Below are positions 15,805-24,683 of a DNA stretch of 64,000 bases, piece by piece. Made by a program: the position numbers and the translations under genes. This DNA comes from an uncultured Roseburia sp. (GTDB lineage Bacteria > Bacillota > Clostridia > Lachnospirales > Lachnospiraceae). Position 1 is the first letter of the stretch; the number at the start of each line of letters is the position of its first letter. The stretch covers positions 1 to 64,000 of the forward strand of contig CAJTOI010000013.1 in assembly GCA_910577925.1 (NCBI GenBank). The letters are read 5' to 3'. The notes beneath the pieces were generated by a model. The model searched no databases, was not told the DNA's origin, and was given only the letters and a program-made list of their open reading frames with translations.

Positions 15805-16653
15805 ATGACAGTTCAGGAATTAATTTGTCGAATCAAAGAAAAGACAGGTGCAAGCATTCCCGATGAGGCGACCTGTGATAAGCTGATGGCGGGGAACCCC
15901 GACATGGAGGTCAAAAAGATCGGCTGTACCTTTATGGCAACCGTGGATGTAATCCGGGAGGCGGCTGCGCAGGGCGTAAATATGATTATCACACACGAGC
16001 CCACCTGGTTTACGGGGAAGGACGACATCGACTGGGTTTTGGACGATGCGGTCTACCGGGAGAAGAAAAAGCTGATCGAGGAAACGCAGATTGCAATCTG
16101 GAGATTTCATGATCATATGCATATAGGGAAAACGGATGAGATCTATACCGGATTTGACCGGGAATTTGGCTGGGAGTCCTACCGTATCGCGCCGAAAGAA
16201 GGCGCGAAGGGGGATCAGGAAGACGAGATGATGAAGCATTTCGGGGCTATTTACCGGATTCCGAAGACGACGCTCGGCGAGCTGTGCCGGTTCTTTAAAG
16301 AAAAGGCGGGCATGGATGTGATACAGATTGTCGGAAATCCCGATATGGAAGCGGAGCGCGTGTCCGTGCTCGTAGGAGGCGGAAGCCTCGGACTCGGCAG
16401 GGAGGAGCGCCCGATGATCCAGATGTTCCGGGAGAATATCGATGTCGCAATCTGCGGGGATATCACCGAGTGGACGCTGCCTGCGTATGTGCGGGACGCT
16501 TCCATGCTCGGAATGAAGAAAGGAATGCTTGTTCTCGGCCACGAGAGGAGCGAGGAGTGGGGAATGAAACACCTGGTGGACTGGCTGGAGTCCGTGACCG
16601 AAGGAATCCCGGCTGTCTTTCTCGATGCGGGAGAACCTTTTATCTATCTGTAA
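15805..16653 (+). CDS. Nif3-like dinuclear metal-centre protein
   Basis: A 282-residue Nif3/YqfO-family protein. The family forms toroidal hexamers with a two-metal site. The N-terminal metal motif appears as MIITHEPTWF; FHDHMHIG supplies further histidines, and the C-terminal H-x-x-x-E region is GHERSEEWG. Start at ATG 15805 because GGAGGG lies 4 bases upstream; an earlier in-frame ATG at 15793 overlaps that site. In most Firmicutes a nif3 gene follows trmK; here trmK (42676) lacks it and this divergent homologue closes the sugar-importer operon instead. The biochemical role is unknown. Confidence 0.85.
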   Translation: MTVQELICRIKEKTGASIPDEATCDKLMAGNPDMEVKKIGCTFMATVDVIREAAAQGVNMIITHEPTWFTGKDDIDWVLDDAVYREKKKLIEETQIAIWRFHDHMHIGKTDEIYTGFDREFGWESYRIAPKEGAKGDQEDEMMKHFGAIYRIPKTTLGELCRFFKEKAGMDVIQIVGNPDMEAERVSVLVGGGSLGLGREERPMIQMFRENIDVAICGDITEWTLPAYVRDASMLGMKKGMLVLGHERSEEWGMKHLVDWLESVTEGIPAVFLDAGEPFIYL

Positions 16654-16659
16654 TAACCG

Positions 16660-16702
16660 GCCTCCGGAAGTTCGATTTTGGCGGACTTCCGGAGGCTTTT
16701 GT
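16660..16702 (+). terminator. Rho-independent terminator of the importer operon
   Basis: A perfect 12-bp stem GCCTCCGGAAGT/ACTTCCGGAGGC (16660-16671 with 16685-16696) followed by TTTTG. Confidence 0.88.
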
Positions 16703-16710
16703 CTATGTAT

Positions 16711-17272
16711 GCCGGCATCGGTTTGTATAAAAAATTAGTTATCTGTATTCTGTGCCAGGCGTCCGGTTCCCGGCGGTTTCTGTTTGCAGAACGGCCGCGC
16801 AGAACATCTAACCTGCAGGTTCTGCCGTCTCTGATTATTTCTGTTCGTCTGACGAGCAAACACCGCAGCCGGTTTGTTCGGAGGAGGAAAGAACAGGCAT
16901 TTCAGCGATTTCGTGCGGGACTTTGCAGGTGTCCGAACAAAACGGAAACCCGCGGAGAATTGTTCGAGCAGCGCTGCAATCTTTTGTGCGGCAGCACATA
17001 GCAGCAGCGCTGTGAGTTGTCGGAGCGGGTTTCCTATCGCGCCTTTGTGAGGACGCCTGCTTAGTGCCGCTAGAAATTGCGTCCTGCCTGTCTTTCCCCT
17101 TCGGACAAACCGGCTGCGGTGTTTCATGCGCAGCCGTACAGAACCTTCTCCGGCAGAACCGGCAGGAAGAAGTGCTACACGCGGCAGTTCCTGTCTGCAC
17201 AGAAATCGTCGGGAACCGGGCGCCGGGATGACAATATGCAGAAAACTAATTTTTATACAAACCGGCGCTGCT
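16711..17272. repeat. Large imperfect palindrome (~560 bp)
   Basis: Two arms of about 280 bp are reverse complements around a centre near 16992. Matches are strongest at the ends (GGTTTGTATAAAAA at 16720 against TTTTTATACAAACC ending 17263) and in the middle of each arm (CACCGCAGCCGGTTTGT at 16861 and its complement near 17120). Divergence is about a quarter of positions, judged by eye. Each arm can encode a related peptide containing KHRSRFVRR on its outward strand, but no frame looks like a real gene. It starts just after the importer terminator and ends at the stop codon of the opposing gene. Confidence 0.78.
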
Positions 17273-18315
17273 CAGACCCTGCGGTTTAAAAAGTCGAGCA
17301 GCCGGTTCAGCCGCATCGGCGAACCCTGGATTTCCTGTACCTTCAGCCGGTTTTGCTCGGAGAAACCGACGAGGATATCGTGGTTTGCCTCGGCGAGGTA
17401 ATCGATGATGCCGTCGATGTCGGATTTTATGTTTTTCGGGCACTGGATATAGAGGTGCCGGTTTGCACTGATGTGCAGCGTGTAGGAGATGCTGAAATGA
17501 TACCAGAAAATCTTGTGCAGCGTGGAGTACTTGTAAATCCAGATAATCTGGTCAATCGGAATAATGGCATTGCCGTAGGCCGAAGTCTCGATGAAGAAAT
17601 GTTCGGTGATAAACATATCCTCCGTCGCCAGCTGCGGCAGTGTGGCAAGCTCCTCCTCGGCCTGCTCTAAAAGCTTTCGGGGATTGCCGAACAGCGCAAG
17701 GTTCTGACAGGGAGGAGAGAACACGGGAAAGCAGATATAGATCACAAACAGAATCAGGGAGACAAGCGCATAGCCGCCTGAGGCAAAAAAGACGGTATAC
17801 AGGAAAAAATTCGGCGCAATGCCGTAATCCGGCTCGCTCAAAAGACAGCCGGAAACCTTGCTGCGGATGCCGTGCTCGGTCCAGTTTAAATCCTTGGACA
17901 GATTGGAGAGCAGTGCGTCGAAGGTGTCGTCGCCCGGCAGGATTTTGCCGTGAATCGTGGTCTTTGACACGAGAGAGAGACCCTCTTCGCAGGTTTTCGG
18001 GGAGAGCAGCACGATGATGCATTCTTCCCCGCGCATGGTGTAATAATAATAGCCGACGGTGCGGCCGAAATACTGCTGTGTGTAGCCGGTGAATTTTAAG
18101 TCGGTAAGTGCGGCGGTGACATAGCGTGTCCCGCTGCGGCGCGCGTCTTCCAGGGTGGCGGAAGACGGGAGGGAAGCCGGAAACAAAGGGGCCGACAGAG
18201 AAAGGCCAAACCAGAGAATCAGCAGAAAAAGCAGATAGAGGATTGGCGCAAAAAGCCGTCTTTGATAGAACGCTTTCATATTTTTCGTAATATAGTGTTC
18301 GTAATTATCAGGCAT
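17272..18315 (-). CDS. Two-helix membrane protein, unknown function
   Basis: A 347-residue protein. A transmembrane segment lies at about residues 22-46 (LFAPILYLLFLLILWFGLSLSA), followed by an extracellular domain of about 130 residues. A second helix lies near residues 175-200 (FFLYTVFFASGGYALVSLILFVIYICF), and then a cytoplasmic domain ending in NRLLDFLNRRV. The cytoplasmic part has PIDQIIWIYKYS and strand-rich features that resemble PH-like folds, but I do not recognise a named family. TTAGGAG stands 12 bases ahead of the ATG; an internal start at 18279 is possible. The stop codon abuts the large palindrome. Confidence 0.75.
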   Translation of the reverse strand: MPDNYEHYITKNMKAFYQRRLFAPILYLLFLLILWFGLSLSAPLFPASLPSSATLEDARRSGTRYVTAALTDLKFTGYTQQYFGRTVGYYYYTMRGEECIIVLLSPKTCEEGLSLVSKTTIHGKILPGDDTFDALLSNLSKDLNWTEHGIRSKVSGCLLSEPDYGIAPNFFLYTVFFASGGYALVSLILFVIYICFPVFSPPCQNLALFGNPRKLLEQAEEELATLPQLATEDMFITEHFFIETSAYGNAIIPIDQIIWIYKYSTLHKIFWYHFSISYTLHISANRHLYIQCPKNIKSDIDGIIDYLAEANHDILVGFSEQNRLKVQEIQGSPMRLNRLLDFLNRRV

Positions 18316-18353
18316 GTGTCTGTGTATCTCCTAAAATAACAATAGATAAGTCA

Positions 18354-18382
18354 AGTATACGTTTTCTGCGGGAAATAATCAA
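18354..18382 (-). promoter_or_regulatory. Promoter of the membrane-protein gene
   Basis: On the minus strand: TTGATT (18377-18382), 17 bp, TATACT (18354-18359), about 38 bp upstream of the start. Confidence 0.6.
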
Positions 18383-18455
18383 GTTGCTTTTCCTGCCGTA
18401 AGATTACGGTTTTCGTAAAATCCGAACCGTGTAAAAAGTTTCTGCGCTAATGTTC

Positions 18456-18484
18456 TTGCTATCCGTTTATAGATTGAATATAAT
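18456..18484 (+). promoter_or_regulatory. Sigma-A promoter for the aminotransferase gene
   Basis: TTGCTA (18456-18461), 17 bp, perfect TATAAT (18479-18484), 32 bp before the start codon. Confidence 0.8.
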
Positions 18485-18515
18485 AAAGGAATAACGGTGC
18501 AACGGAGGTTTGGCA

Positions 18516-19715
18516 ATGGAGAAATTGGCGATAAATGGGGGAAACCCTGTTCGCAATGATAAAATTTTTTATGGCAGGCAGTGGATCGATGAGGATGATG
18601 TAAATGCGGTCAGCGAGGTACTCCACAGCGATTACATCACGTGCGGTCCAAAAGTGAGCGAAATGGAGCGTGTCTTGACGGAGTATACAGGAGCAAACTA
18701 TGCAGTGGCAGTGTCAAACGGGACGGCTGCGCTTCACTGTGCGTGTATGGCAGCCGGAATCGGTCCGGGAGACGAAGTGATTACGACGCCGATTACGTTT
18801 GCCGCGAGTGCGAACTGTGTACTCTACTGTGGTGCAAGACCTGTGTTTGCCGATATTGATTCGGAAACTTACAATATTGATCCGGAGAGCATAAGAAAGT
18901 GTATTACAGACAGGACGAAAGCGGTAGTCGCCGTTGATTTTACGGGACAGGCAGTAAAACATAAAGAAATTCGTGCTATTTGTGATGCGTATGGGTTGGT
19001 GTTTATAGAGGATGCCGCACATGCGATCGGAACGCGCTACGACGGAAAACAGATTGGCTCCATTGCGGATATGACCTGCTTTAGCTTTCATCCGGTGAAG
19101 ACAGTGACAGGAGGGGAAGGCGGAGCGGTTCTTACAAACAGGGAAGATTTTTATAAAAAAATTGTGCTCGCGCATACGCATGGAATTACGCATGACGAGG
19201 ATGCGATGGAGGAAGGACCGCACGAGGGGCCATGGTATTATGAACAAACGGCGTTGGGATATAACTATCGTATAACGGATTTTCAGGCTGCGCTTATCGT
19301 CAGCCAGATGAAAAAGCTCCCGATGTTTGCCGCGCGCAGGAAGGAAATCGTAAAGATATATGATGAGGCATTTGCCGATGTTCCGGAGATTATAATTCAA
19401 AAAGAGATTGCAGAGTCAGATACCTGCAGGCATCTTTATATCATTCGTCTTGATTTGGACAGATTGACCTGTTCGCGGCGGGAATTTTTTGATGCGATGA
19501 GTGCCGAGAATGTCCGGTGCCAGATTCATTATATACCGGTGTATTGGTTTCCTTATTACAAAAATCTTGGATATGAGAGAGGGCTATGTCCCAAAGCGGA
19601 GGAAATCTACAGGAGCATTTTAAGTATTCCGCTATACCCGAAGATGACGGATGAGGATGTGCAGGATGTTATACATGCCGTGAAGAAAGTGGTAGAGAAT
19701 TATCGGAAAGTCTAG
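18516..19715 (+). CDS. DegT/DnrJ/EryC1 sugar aminotransferase, PseC-like
   Basis: A 399-residue PLP enzyme of the sugar aminotransferase family. The opening KLAINGGNPVR and the segment DYITCGPKVSEMERVLTEY are typical; the Schiff-base lysine is Lys195 in SFHPVKTVTGGEGGA, and EDAAHAIG binds the cofactor. Overall it most resembles PseC, which aminates a UDP-4-keto-6-deoxy sugar on the way to pseudaminic acid, but no other nonulosonate gene is in the window, so the substrate is uncertain. GGAGG sits 7 bases before ATG 18516. It has its own consensus promoter and terminator and looks more AT-rich than its neighbours, consistent with acquisition. Confidence 0.88.
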   Translation: MEKLAINGGNPVRNDKIFYGRQWIDEDDVNAVSEVLHSDYITCGPKVSEMERVLTEYTGANYAVAVSNGTAALHCACMAAGIGPGDEVITTPITFAASANCVLYCGARPVFADIDSETYNIDPESIRKCITDRTKAVVAVDFTGQAVKHKEIRAICDAYGLVFIEDAAHAIGTRYDGKQIGSIADMTCFSFHPVKTVTGGEGGAVLTNREDFYKKIVLAHTHGITHDEDAMEEGPHEGPWYYEQTALGYNYRITDFQAALIVSQMKKLPMFAARRKEIVKIYDEAFADVPEIIIQKEIAESDTCRHLYIIRLDLDRLTCSRREFFDAMSAENVRCQIHYIPVYWFPYYKNLGYERGLCPKAEEIYRSILSIPLYPKMTDEDVQDVIHAVKKVVENYRKV

Positions 19716-19748
19716 GTACATATTTTTCGGTTTTGATTAAAGTAAGCG

Positions 19749-19804
19749 ACCGGCTCAGCTGTATCTGGGAGAATTGGAACTCCTGTATCCTGAGCCGGTT
19801 TTTC
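19749..19804 (+). terminator. Long-stem terminator after the aminotransferase
   Basis: ACCGGCTCA (19749-19757) pairs with TGAGCCGGT (19791-19799), with further pairing inside, followed by a T-run. Confidence 0.8.
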
Positions 19805-19829
19805 GTGAAAATGTATATGGAGGAAGCGC

Positions 19830-20642
19830 ATGGAAACATACCGCGGTTTTGCACAGGTGTATGATCTTTTTATGGATAATGTGCCCTACGAGGAGTGGAG
19901 CGGATATCTGACCGGCCTGCTGCAGGAATACGGCATTGCGGACGGGCTTGTGCTTGATTTGGGCTGCGGCACCGGGAAACTCACGAGGCTGCTGCGCGCG
20001 GCGGGCTATGACATGATAGGCATTGACAATTCGTCCGAAATGCTGGAGACGGCGAGGGAGGCGGAGTGGGATGCGCCGGAGGATGCCGGCGGGGAGCGGC
20101 AGATTTTATATCTTCTGCAGGATATGCGGGAGTTTGAACTCTACGGCACCGTCCGGGCCGTCGTCAGCGTGTGCGACTGCATCAACTATATCACCGAGGC
20201 GTCCGATCTGCTCACTGTTTTCCGGCTCGTAAACAATTATCTTGACCCGGGCGGTATTTTTATATTTGATATCAATACCTGCTATAAATACCGGGAAGTG
20301 CTGGGGGAGACGACAATCAGCGAAAACCGCAGAGAAGGCAGCTTTATCTGGGAGAATTATTTTGACGCGGATTCCGGCATCAATGAATATGCGCTGACGC
20401 TCTTTATCCGCGCACAGGGGGATTTATACCGGAAGTACGAGGAGGTTCATTACCAGCGGGCGTACGGTCTTGACGAGATAAAGCGGCTGCTTGCGGAGGC
20501 GGGCCTTGCGTTTCTTGCGGCCGGCGACGCCTACACCGGGGAGCCGGTGCGCGCGGATTCCGAGCGCATATATGTGGTCGCACGGGAATGTCAGAAAATG
20601 TGCGGTGCGGATACATGTTGTGATGCGATCGGGGAAGAATAA
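19830..20642 (+). CDS. Class I SAM-dependent methyltransferase
   Basis: A 270-residue protein with a complete Rossmann methyltransferase core. Motif I is LDLGCGTGKLTRLL, motif II acidic residue in MIGIDNSSEML, and motif IV region VSVCDCINYIT; FDINTCYKYREVL follows. The N-terminus (YRGFAQVYDLFMDNVPYEEW) is that of a widespread Firmicute family whose substrate is unknown. GGAGG precedes the ATG. hslO begins 23 bp after its end, suggesting an operon. Confidence 0.88.
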   Translation: METYRGFAQVYDLFMDNVPYEEWSGYLTGLLQEYGIADGLVLDLGCGTGKLTRLLRAAGYDMIGIDNSSEMLETAREAEWDAPEDAGGERQILYLLQDMREFELYGTVRAVVSVCDCINYITEASDLLTVFRLVNNYLDPGGIFIFDINTCYKYREVLGETTISENRREGSFIWENYFDADSGINEYALTLFIRAQGDLYRKYEEVHYQRAYGLDEIKRLLAEAGLAFLAAGDAYTGEPVRADSERIYVVARECQKMCGADTCCDAIGEE

Positions 20643-20665
20643 TCATAGGAGGAAACGGATTTTAT

Positions 20666-21535
20666 ATGGAAGATTACATTGTCAGAGCAACGGCGGCGGA
20701 CGGTCAGATAAGAGCGTTTGCGATTACTTCGCGGGGGATTGCGGAGGCGGCAAGGACCTCACACGGCACGAGCCCGGTCGTCACGGCGGCACTCGGGCGC
20801 CTGCTTTCGGGCGCGGCCATGATGGGGACGATGATGAAGGGCGAAAAAGATCTGCTGACGGTGCAGATTCAGTGCGGCGGGCCGGTCGGAGGACTTACGG
20901 TGACCGCGGATGCAAGCGGTCATGTAAAAGGTTTTCCGCGCGAGGCCGTCGTGGATCTGCCGCTGAATGCGCAGGGCAAGCTGGACGTGGGCGGCGCGGT
21001 CGGATGCGGCGTCATGCGCGTGATTAAGGACATGGGACTAAAGGAGCCGTACGTGGGGCAGATTGCCTTGCAGACCGGGGAGATCGCCGAGGATCTGACC
21101 TATTATTTTGCCGCGTCCGAACAGGTACCCTCCGCCGTCGGGCTTGGGGTTCTGGTGGATACCGATTGCTCCGTGAAGCAGTCCGGCGGGTTTATTCTGC
21201 AGGTGATGCCGTATACCCCGGAAGATGTCATTGAAAAACTTGAGCAGAAAATCAGAGAAATCCCGTCGGTGACAGAGATGCTTGAGACGGGACGGACGCC
21301 GGAGGAGATGCTCGCGCTGATTCTCGGCGATATGGAGCTTCGGATTACGGACAAAACGGACGCGGCGTTTTTGTGCGACTGCTCAAAAGAGCGGGTGTCG
21401 CGGGCGATTGCGACGCTCGGGAAAAAGGATCTGGACGATATCATCAATGACGGGGAAGCCATTGAGGTGAAATGTCAGTTCTGCAATAAGGCGTACCGGT
21501 TTGAGGTTGACGAGTTAAAGAAAATAAAAGATTGA
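20666..21535 (+). CDS. hslO: Hsp33 redox-regulated chaperonin
   Basis: A 289-residue Hsp33, a holdase that is switched on when oxidation releases zinc from its C-terminal cysteines. N-terminal core: IVRATAADGQIRAFAITSRG. The zinc motif is complete: CDC (CxC) near residue 238 and CQFC (CxxC) near residue 271. Length is normal. AGGAGG lies 12 bases upstream of the ATG. It is flanked by a methyltransferase and nadE. In an anaerobe it would protect against oxygen or chlorine stress. Confidence 0.95.
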   Translation: MEDYIVRATAADGQIRAFAITSRGIAEAARTSHGTSPVVTAALGRLLSGAAMMGTMMKGEKDLLTVQIQCGGPVGGLTVTADASGHVKGFPREAVVDLPLNAQGKLDVGGAVGCGVMRVIKDMGLKEPYVGQIALQTGEIAEDLTYYFAASEQVPSAVGLGVLVDTDCSVKQSGGFILQVMPYTPEDVIEKLEQKIREIPSVTEMLETGRTPEEMLALILGDMELRITDKTDAAFLCDCSKERVSRAIATLGKKDLDDIINDGEAIEVKCQFCNKAYRFEVDELKKIKD

Positions 21536-21580
21536 AAGTTAAAAGTTTCAATCCCGAGTTTTGCGGCACGGAGGCTAAAA

Positions 21581-23488
21581 ATGAGACATGGATTTGTAAA
21601 AGCGGCGGCAGTGACGCCGAAAATAAAAGTGGCCGATACGGCCTACAATGCGGATATCATCTGTGATTCGATTGCGGAAGCGGCGGCGGGCGGGGCAAAG
21701 ATCATTGTGCTGCCGGAACTCTGTCTGACCGGCTACTCCTGCGGGGATCTGTTCTGGCAGGACCGACTGATATCCGGGGCGAGAGAGGGGCTGGCCAAAA
21801 TCGCGGCGTTTACCGCGTATATGGATGCGGTTATATTTGTCGGGATGCCGCTCGCGCATAACGGGAAACTGTATAACGTGGCGGCCGTCTTAAATTACGG
21901 GGAAATTCTGGGTTTTGTCCCGAAGACCTATATTCCGAACTACAATGAGTTTTACGAGGGAAGACATTTTACCGCGGCGCCCACAGAGCCTGCGGAAATC
22001 GAATTTGACGGAAAAATCATATATATGGGGACGCGCATGCTCTTCTGCTGTAAGCAGATGCCGGACCTTGTGCTTGCGGCGGAAATCTGCGAAGACCTCT
22101 GGACGCCGGAGCCTCCCGGAATCCGTCATGCGAGAAACGGAGCGACCGTGCTTGTCAATCTGTCGGCGTCAAACGAGGTCACGGGCAAGGACGTCTACCG
22201 CAGGGATCTGGTGAAGGGGCAGTCCGCAAGACTTGTGTGCGGCTATGTCTATGCGAGCGCGGGGGAGGGCGAGTCGACGCAGGATCTGGTGTATTCCGGG
22301 CACAATCTGATCGCGGAGAACGGCCATCTTCTGAAAGAGTCCCCGCGGTTTGCAAGCGGCATTATCTGCTCGGAGCTCGATGTGAGCCGTCTGGTCTGCG
22401 ACCGCAGGCGCATGTCCACTTATAAAATGCGGGAGGACGGGTATCTGCGGGCAGAGTTTTCGCTGAATGCGGAGGAGACGAAGCTGACGCGCTTCATTGA
22501 TCCGATGCCGTTTGTGCCGGCGGATAAGAGCGGCCGCGACAAGCGCTGCGACGAGATTTTGTGCATGCAGGCCGTGGGCTTAAAAAAGCGCATCGCGCAC
22601 ACGGGCTGCACTGTGGCGGTTGTGGGGATTTCCGGCGGGCTTGACTCTGCGCTTGCTCTGCTGGTGACGGTGCGCGCCTTTGATATGCTGGGGCTTTCGC
22701 ACGAGAATATTAAGGCGGTGACGATGCCGGGCTTCGGCACGACGGACCGCACCTATGACAATGCGGTCGGCCTTGTAAAATCGCTTGGCGCAGAGCTTAT
22801 CGAGGTGAATATCACGGAGGCGGTCGGCGTTCATTTCCGGGATATCGGACAGGATGCGTCGGTGCACGATGTGACCTACGAGAACAGCCAGGCGAGAGAG
22901 CGGACGCAGATACTGATGGATATCGCGAACCGGCTCGGGGGTCTTGTCGTGGGCACCGGAGATCTGTCAGAGCTCGCGCTCGGCTGGGCGACTTACAACG
23001 GCGACCACATGTCGATGTACGCCGTAAACGCTTCGGTGCCGAAGACGCTGGTGCGTCATCTGGTACGCTTTTACGCGGACGGCTGCGCCGACGAGGCTTT
23101 AAAACAGGTGCTTTACGACGTGCTCGACACGCCGGTGTCGCCGGAGCTTCTGCCGCCGGAGGACGGGAAGATCTCCCAGAAGACGGAGGATATCGTCGGG
23201 CCCTACGAGCTGCACGATTTTTATCTGTACAATGTGTTAAGGCAGGGCTTTGCGCCGGATAAGGTGTACCGGCTGGCAAAGGCTGCGTTTGCGGGCGCCT
23301 ATGAAGACGCGGTGATTCTGAAATGGCTCAAGGTGTTCTACCGGCGGTTTTTTGCGCAGCAGTTTAAGCGCTCCTGCCTGCCGGACGGCCCGAAGGTGGG
23401 AAGCGTCGCGGTATCGCCGCGCGGGGATCTTCGTATGCCGTCGGATGCATGCGCCGCAATCTGGTTATCGGAATTGGAGAGACTATAA
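21581..23488 (+). CDS. nadE: NAD+ synthase, glutamine-hydrolysing
   Basis: A 635-residue two-domain enzyme making NAD+ from deamido-NAD+, ATP and glutamine. The N-terminal nitrilase-type glutaminase has its triad: Glu in IIVLPELCLTGY, Lys in FVPKTYIPNYNEFYEGRHF and Cys in LAAEICEDLW. The C-terminal synthetase has the PP-loop SGGLDSALALL and the GTGDLSELALGWATYNGDHMSMYA signature. GGAGG precedes the ATG. Its stop overlaps the start of the next gene (TAATG), so the two are translationally coupled. Confidence 0.95.
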   Translation: MRHGFVKAAAVTPKIKVADTAYNADIICDSIAEAAAGGAKIIVLPELCLTGYSCGDLFWQDRLISGAREGLAKIAAFTAYMDAVIFVGMPLAHNGKLYNVAAVLNYGEILGFVPKTYIPNYNEFYEGRHFTAAPTEPAEIEFDGKIIYMGTRMLFCCKQMPDLVLAAEICEDLWTPEPPGIRHARNGATVLVNLSASNEVTGKDVYRRDLVKGQSARLVCGYVYASAGEGESTQDLVYSGHNLIAENGHLLKESPRFASGIICSELDVSRLVCDRRRMSTYKMREDGYLRAEFSLNAEETKLTRFIDPMPFVPADKSGRDKRCDEILCMQAVGLKKRIAHTGCTVAVVGISGGLDSALALLVTVRAFDMLGLSHENIKAVTMPGFGTTDRTYDNAVGLVKSLGAELIEVNITEAVGVHFRDIGQDASVHDVTYENSQARERTQILMDIANRLGGLVVGTGDLSELALGWATYNGDHMSMYAVNASVPKTLVRHLVRFYADGCADEALKQVLYDVLDTPVSPELLPPEDGKISQKTEDIVGPYELHDFYLYNVLRQGFAPDKVYRLAKAAFAGAYEDAVILKWLKVFYRRFFAQQFKRSCLPDGPKVGSVAVSPRGDLRMPSDACAAIWLSELERL

Positions 23489-24663
23489 TGCAGTATCGGA
23501 AAGACAAAAAGGGAAACGAACTGTCGATCCTGGGCTACGGATGCATGCGCTTTACGAAAAAGGGCGGCAGCGTGGACCTTGACAAGGCGGAAAAAGAAGT
23601 GACGGCGGCGATACGGGCAGGTGTAAACTATCTGGACACCGCCTATGTCTATGCGGGCAATGAGGCTGCGGTGGGGGAGATCCTTGCCCGCAGCGGCTGC
23701 CGCGAAAAGATTTATCTGGCGACAAAGCTGCCCCACTATCTGATCAAGTCCGCAGACGGCGCGGAGCGGATGTTTCAGGAAGAGTTAAAGCGTCTTCGCA
23801 CCGATTACATAGATTACTATCTGATGCATATGCTAAACGATGTGACGACCTGGGAAAGGCTTAAAAGCCTCGGCATCGAAACGTGGATCGAAGCGAAACT
23901 CGCCTCGGGACAGATACGCAATATCGGTTTTTCGTATCACGGCAATTCCGAGATGTTTCTGCGTCTGGTGGATGCGTATGACTGGGACTTCTGTCAGATT
24001 CAGTACAACTATCTCGACGAGTATTCGCAGGCGGGGGTCGAGGGACTGCGCTATGCGGCGTCAAAGGGACTTCCGGTCATTGTCATGGAGCCTCTGCGCG
24101 GCGGAAGACTGGTGAATCTGCTGCCGGAATCCGCGAAAGCACTGTTTGAGTCGTCGACCGGTATGACGCCGGCGCGGCTGGCGTTTCGGTGGCTTTACAG
24201 CCAGCCGGAGGTCACCTGTGTGCTCTCCGGCATGAACTCCATGGAGATGGTGGAGGAGAATATAAAAACGGCCTGCGAGTCAGAGCCGGGCTGTATGACG
24301 GAAGATGACATGCGGCTCGTGGAGCAGGTGAAAGAGGAGATTGCGCGCCGCGTGAAGGTGGGCTGTACGGGCTGCGGCTACTGCATGCCCTGTCCGAAGG
24401 GCGTGGATATTCCCGGGACATTCCGCTGCTACAATGCCATGTACTCGGAGGGCAAGAGCTCCGGCAGGCGGGACTATCTGCAGTGTACGGCGTTCCGCAA
24501 GGATACGGCGAGCGCGTCCCAGTGTGTGGGCTGCGGAAAATGCGAGAGCCACTGTCCGCAGCATATCGAAATCCGAAAGGAATTAAAGCGTGCGGCGTCA
24601 GAGCTTGAGACCGTCGGTTACAAATCGGTAAAAAGGCTTGTACGGCTGTTTAAATTATGGTGA
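23488..24663 (+). CDS. Aldo/keto reductase with ferredoxin-like domain
   Basis: A 391-residue oxidoreductase. The N-terminal barrel (about 1-280) has the AKR residues: Asp-Thr-Ala-Tyr (LDTAYVYAGNEAAVGEIL), Lys in LATKLP and His in YYLMHML. Near residues 293-355 two iron-sulfur motifs follow: CTGCGYCMPCP and CVGCGKCESHCP. This combination is common in strict anaerobes; the substrate is unknown. Start at ATG 23488, within the TAATG overlap with nadE. Confidence 0.9.
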   Translation: MQYRKDKKGNELSILGYGCMRFTKKGGSVDLDKAEKEVTAAIRAGVNYLDTAYVYAGNEAAVGEILARSGCREKIYLATKLPHYLIKSADGAERMFQEELKRLRTDYIDYYLMHMLNDVTTWERLKSLGIETWIEAKLASGQIRNIGFSYHGNSEMFLRLVDAYDWDFCQIQYNYLDEYSQAGVEGLRYAASKGLPVIVMEPLRGGRLVNLLPESAKALFESSTGMTPARLAFRWLYSQPEVTCVLSGMNSMEMVEENIKTACESEPGCMTEDDMRLVEQVKEEIARRVKVGCTGCGYCMPCPKGVDIPGTFRCYNAMYSEGKSSGRRDYLQCTAFRKDTASASQCVGCGKCESHCPQHIEIRKELKRAASELETVGYKSVKRLVRLFKLW

Positions 24664-24683
24664 CAGATTCAGGGAGAATACGG

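Noticed and set aside
16735..17127. 130-codon minus-strand frame across the large palindrome
   Set aside because: The same peptide motif appears on the opposite strand from the other arm, as expected from inverted duplication; there is no ribosome binding site and composition is unlike the neighbouring genes.
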